A DNA stretch of 64,000 nucleotides from Taenia hydatigena (lineage: Eukaryota; Platyhelminthes; Cestoda; Cyclophyllidea; Taeniidae), in assembly GCA_036345935.2 (NCBI GenBank), contig JADWOT020000005.1, positions 20,376,369 to 20,440,368 of the forward strand, read 5' to 3'. Below, one piece after another: positions 62,107-64,000 of this stretch. The first letter of the stretch is position 1. The number at the start of each line of letters is the position of its first letter. The notes under the pieces were generated by a model. That model saw only the letters and a list, made by a program, of their open reading frames with translations, searched no databases and was not told the DNA's origin. The position numbers and the translations under genes are program-made.

Positions 62107-63956
62107 ATGACGGGGTCATCATCGAATTATACGCACGAAAATGTCGATGAGTATTCATGTGACAGCGATTCTGGTGACACGGTGATCTTAAGGGATGATG
62201 ACCCCCTCGATCAATGCGAAAAGGGCCTTTCATTTGTACGTTTCATGTCTCTTGAAGGCGGTGCCACCACAGACGGTGAGTTGGTTACTACGGCGGCAGT
62301 CAGGAGTGCCTCAAAATCCAAATTGACGCCTCTACCACCGGGTTTGTCATTCCTCCACAATCATCCTCACTTTCTTGCTACCTCCATTCCTCCGGGAAGC
62401 TTCATGTTCACTGACTGTCGCCTTCAAATGTCCATGGATGAGCAGAAACCGCATCAAACGGTGGAAAATAGTCAAATTTTTTCCACTCCTGTATCGTCCA
62501 ATTCGGGGACTATCGCCTATATTCCACAAAATTTTATTGAAATAGCTCCTAAACCGCTTTCCCCACCTCTTCATGCTTCTACTCCGCCTCCTCACCCTCC
62601 CTCAACCCAAATTCTATCTGAAAAGGGATTGGATACTAACGATCACTTCAAGCACCCAAAATCCATTCAATTGTCCGACTTGCGGTGCAAGAATCGTGAA
62701 GCAGCACGCAAGTGTCGTGCGAAGAAGAAGAATTATATCCAACAATTGGAGAATGACTTCAAAGACCTCAAGGTACTATGCGCTGTCTGATTTCCGTAGG
62801 CCCTTAGTTTGAGGGGCCTTCAGCTAGTGAAATTAGGACTCTTGAACAGTTTAGAATAACCTTTTGTCAAAATTTTAAAAGGCGTGATTGCGTACTGCGA
62901 AACCGAATAGAATGGAGTGCATCTCACTCCACCTACTTGTTTCTCGTGTGAAGTTCAGTGTGCAAATCTAGACATTAAGCACGTGAAAACAGCTTTATTG
63001 CAATCAGTACTGATTTGCCATAAGATCAGTAGTATTAAGGCCCTGGAGCTAGAATCGTGGAGGCCTGAAAAAAACATGTAGTTTTGTATCTCTGGGCCTC
63101 GTTTCCATTGCACCTTGTGGCCCACCAAGTGGGACCACCTTTGCAAGGTGTATCCTGCGCTCACTTCTAGCTGTGTCCAGACCATTGCTTCCTCTCAGCG
63201 AATCAAATTGAAAGGAGTGATTGGCTAGGCAGCACTCAAGGTTGGATGTCAATCAACTTTTTTGAGAAATCAGCTATATCCTTTTATCGCTGTTGCCCCT
63301 TCGTGGTGCAGATTACTCTATGTCAATCTCTTCTTTTGCAAGTCTTATTCACTTTGCATACCTTTGCTTGTGAAGTAAGTCATCTTGGATTAAATGCATG
63401 AGAATGTATTTTTCCTTGAATCGCGCCCTAATTTCAGGCGTCTAGTTAATTAATTATCATATCTGGCCAACCTGGATCAATAGTAGGCTTGGCGTCACCT
63501 CGGATTCAGGCGTTTGAGTCAGCGACTTACCATTTATCTGGTCGGTTAGTACTTTGGCATCCACCGAGTTGCTACAGATTATGAGGCGTTGGCGGCATAA
63601 AGCACACTCCCCACTTTGTCTCTTCATTTCCTGCCCAGGAGAAGTACGCCATCCTCCAACAGGAGAATGACGATCTCAAGCGCTTCATTTTCCAACACTT
63701 TGGTGTGAGCCTTACGCCCAAACCGTCCAGTAGTAAAATCTCGACTACCACTGCCACAGCGCCAGCGGCAGCAGTCCCCATCCAACCCTCCCTTCCGGTG
63801 GTGCTGAATGCGCCTTCCGGGGTCCATGTTCTCCCCACTGGCCAACCTATTCTCCTCAAGGTTGTCTCACCACAAGCACAACAGCAACAACCTCAGCATT
63901 CCTTGGCTGCTGCGACAGTATCGGAGGGAGGCGATACTTTAACACACTCGACTTGA
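62107..63956 (+). CDS. CREB/ATF-like bZIP transcription factor (2 coding exons)
   Basis: Exons 62107-62772 and 63639-63956 are separated by an 866-bp GT-AG intron in phase 0. The product is 327 residues and ends at TGA 63954. The ATG at 62107 follows the acceptor at 62089. A further in-frame ATG at 62062 would lie in the intron. The N-terminal 190 residues are Ser/Pro-rich and probably an activation region. The basic region KNREAARKCRAKKK has the N-x2-A-A-x-x-C-R pattern and is closest to CREB/ATF factors. The leucine zipper has four Leu at seven-residue spacing, and the intron splits it after DLK. The C-terminal tail is Pro/Ala/Gln-rich (QAQQQQPQ). No CREB-type KID phosphorylation site (RRPSY) is visible, so regulation by PKA through that route is unlikely. 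It acts in the nucleus as a dimer, probably on CRE-like sites. Confidence 0.88.
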
Positions 63957-64000
63957 AATGTGTTCCCCTCTTCCGCTGAGTCTTTCAACTCTTTTTCTTA

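Overview
This window is nuclear DNA of a multicellular animal, most likely a parasitic flatworm and probably a tapeworm. The genes are split by spliceosomal introns, many of them only 35-53 bp long next to others of more than 4 kb. Genes sit far apart in AT-rich sequence, and between them lie decayed retroelements and short insertion repeats. The flatworm assignment is inferred from gene structure and repeat content, not from a diagnostic marker. There is no operon, CRISPR array or other prokaryotic feature. Split genes are given as one span, with exon coordinates in the evidence.

Layout. 0-6 kb: no intact gene, with a probable decayed retroelement near 1.6-2.1 kb. 6.8-7.7 kb (-): a MARCH5-type mitochondrial RING-CH ubiquitin ligase. 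10.4-12.3 kb: a first group of ~185-bp insertion elements. 13.3-13.8 kb (+): a small three-exon gene reconstructed from splice sites. It encodes an 85-residue secretory precursor with a signal peptide and the C-terminal cassette KR-SRTHMPYRF-G-stop, which is the layout of an amidated RFamide-type neuropeptide. 16.2-19.3 kb: a decayed Ty3/gypsy element with two LTR-like ends. 19.7-21.2 kb (+): a PRL/PTP4A phosphatase with a CaaX box. 22.8-24.9 kb (+): a weakly supported unknown gene. 25.2-37.4 kb (+): a kinesin-1 heavy chain with motor, neck and first coiled coil but no recognisable cargo tail. 39.7-41.0 kb (+): a charged, mostly disordered protein with a possible PP1-docking motif. 44.7-45.0 kb (-): a possible terminal exon. 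45.9-57.4 kb: diverged dispersed repeats plus a 577-bp segment present twice with one mismatch. 58.0-58.7 kb (-): a penta-EF-hand protein of the ALG-2/PDCD6 type. 59.0-61.1 kb: six more insertion elements, five with target-site duplications. 62.1-63.96 kb (+): a CREB/ATF-like bZIP factor.

The genes are not functionally linked. They are neighbours with separate roles: mitochondrial ubiquitylation, peptide signalling, prenylated phosphatase signalling, microtubule transport, calcium sensing and transcription. The most notable items are the neuropeptide precursor, the insertion-repeat family with 5-bp target-site duplications, a recurrent 16-bp palindrome (GTCAC-N6-GTGAC, seven sites) and the class of ultra-short introns.
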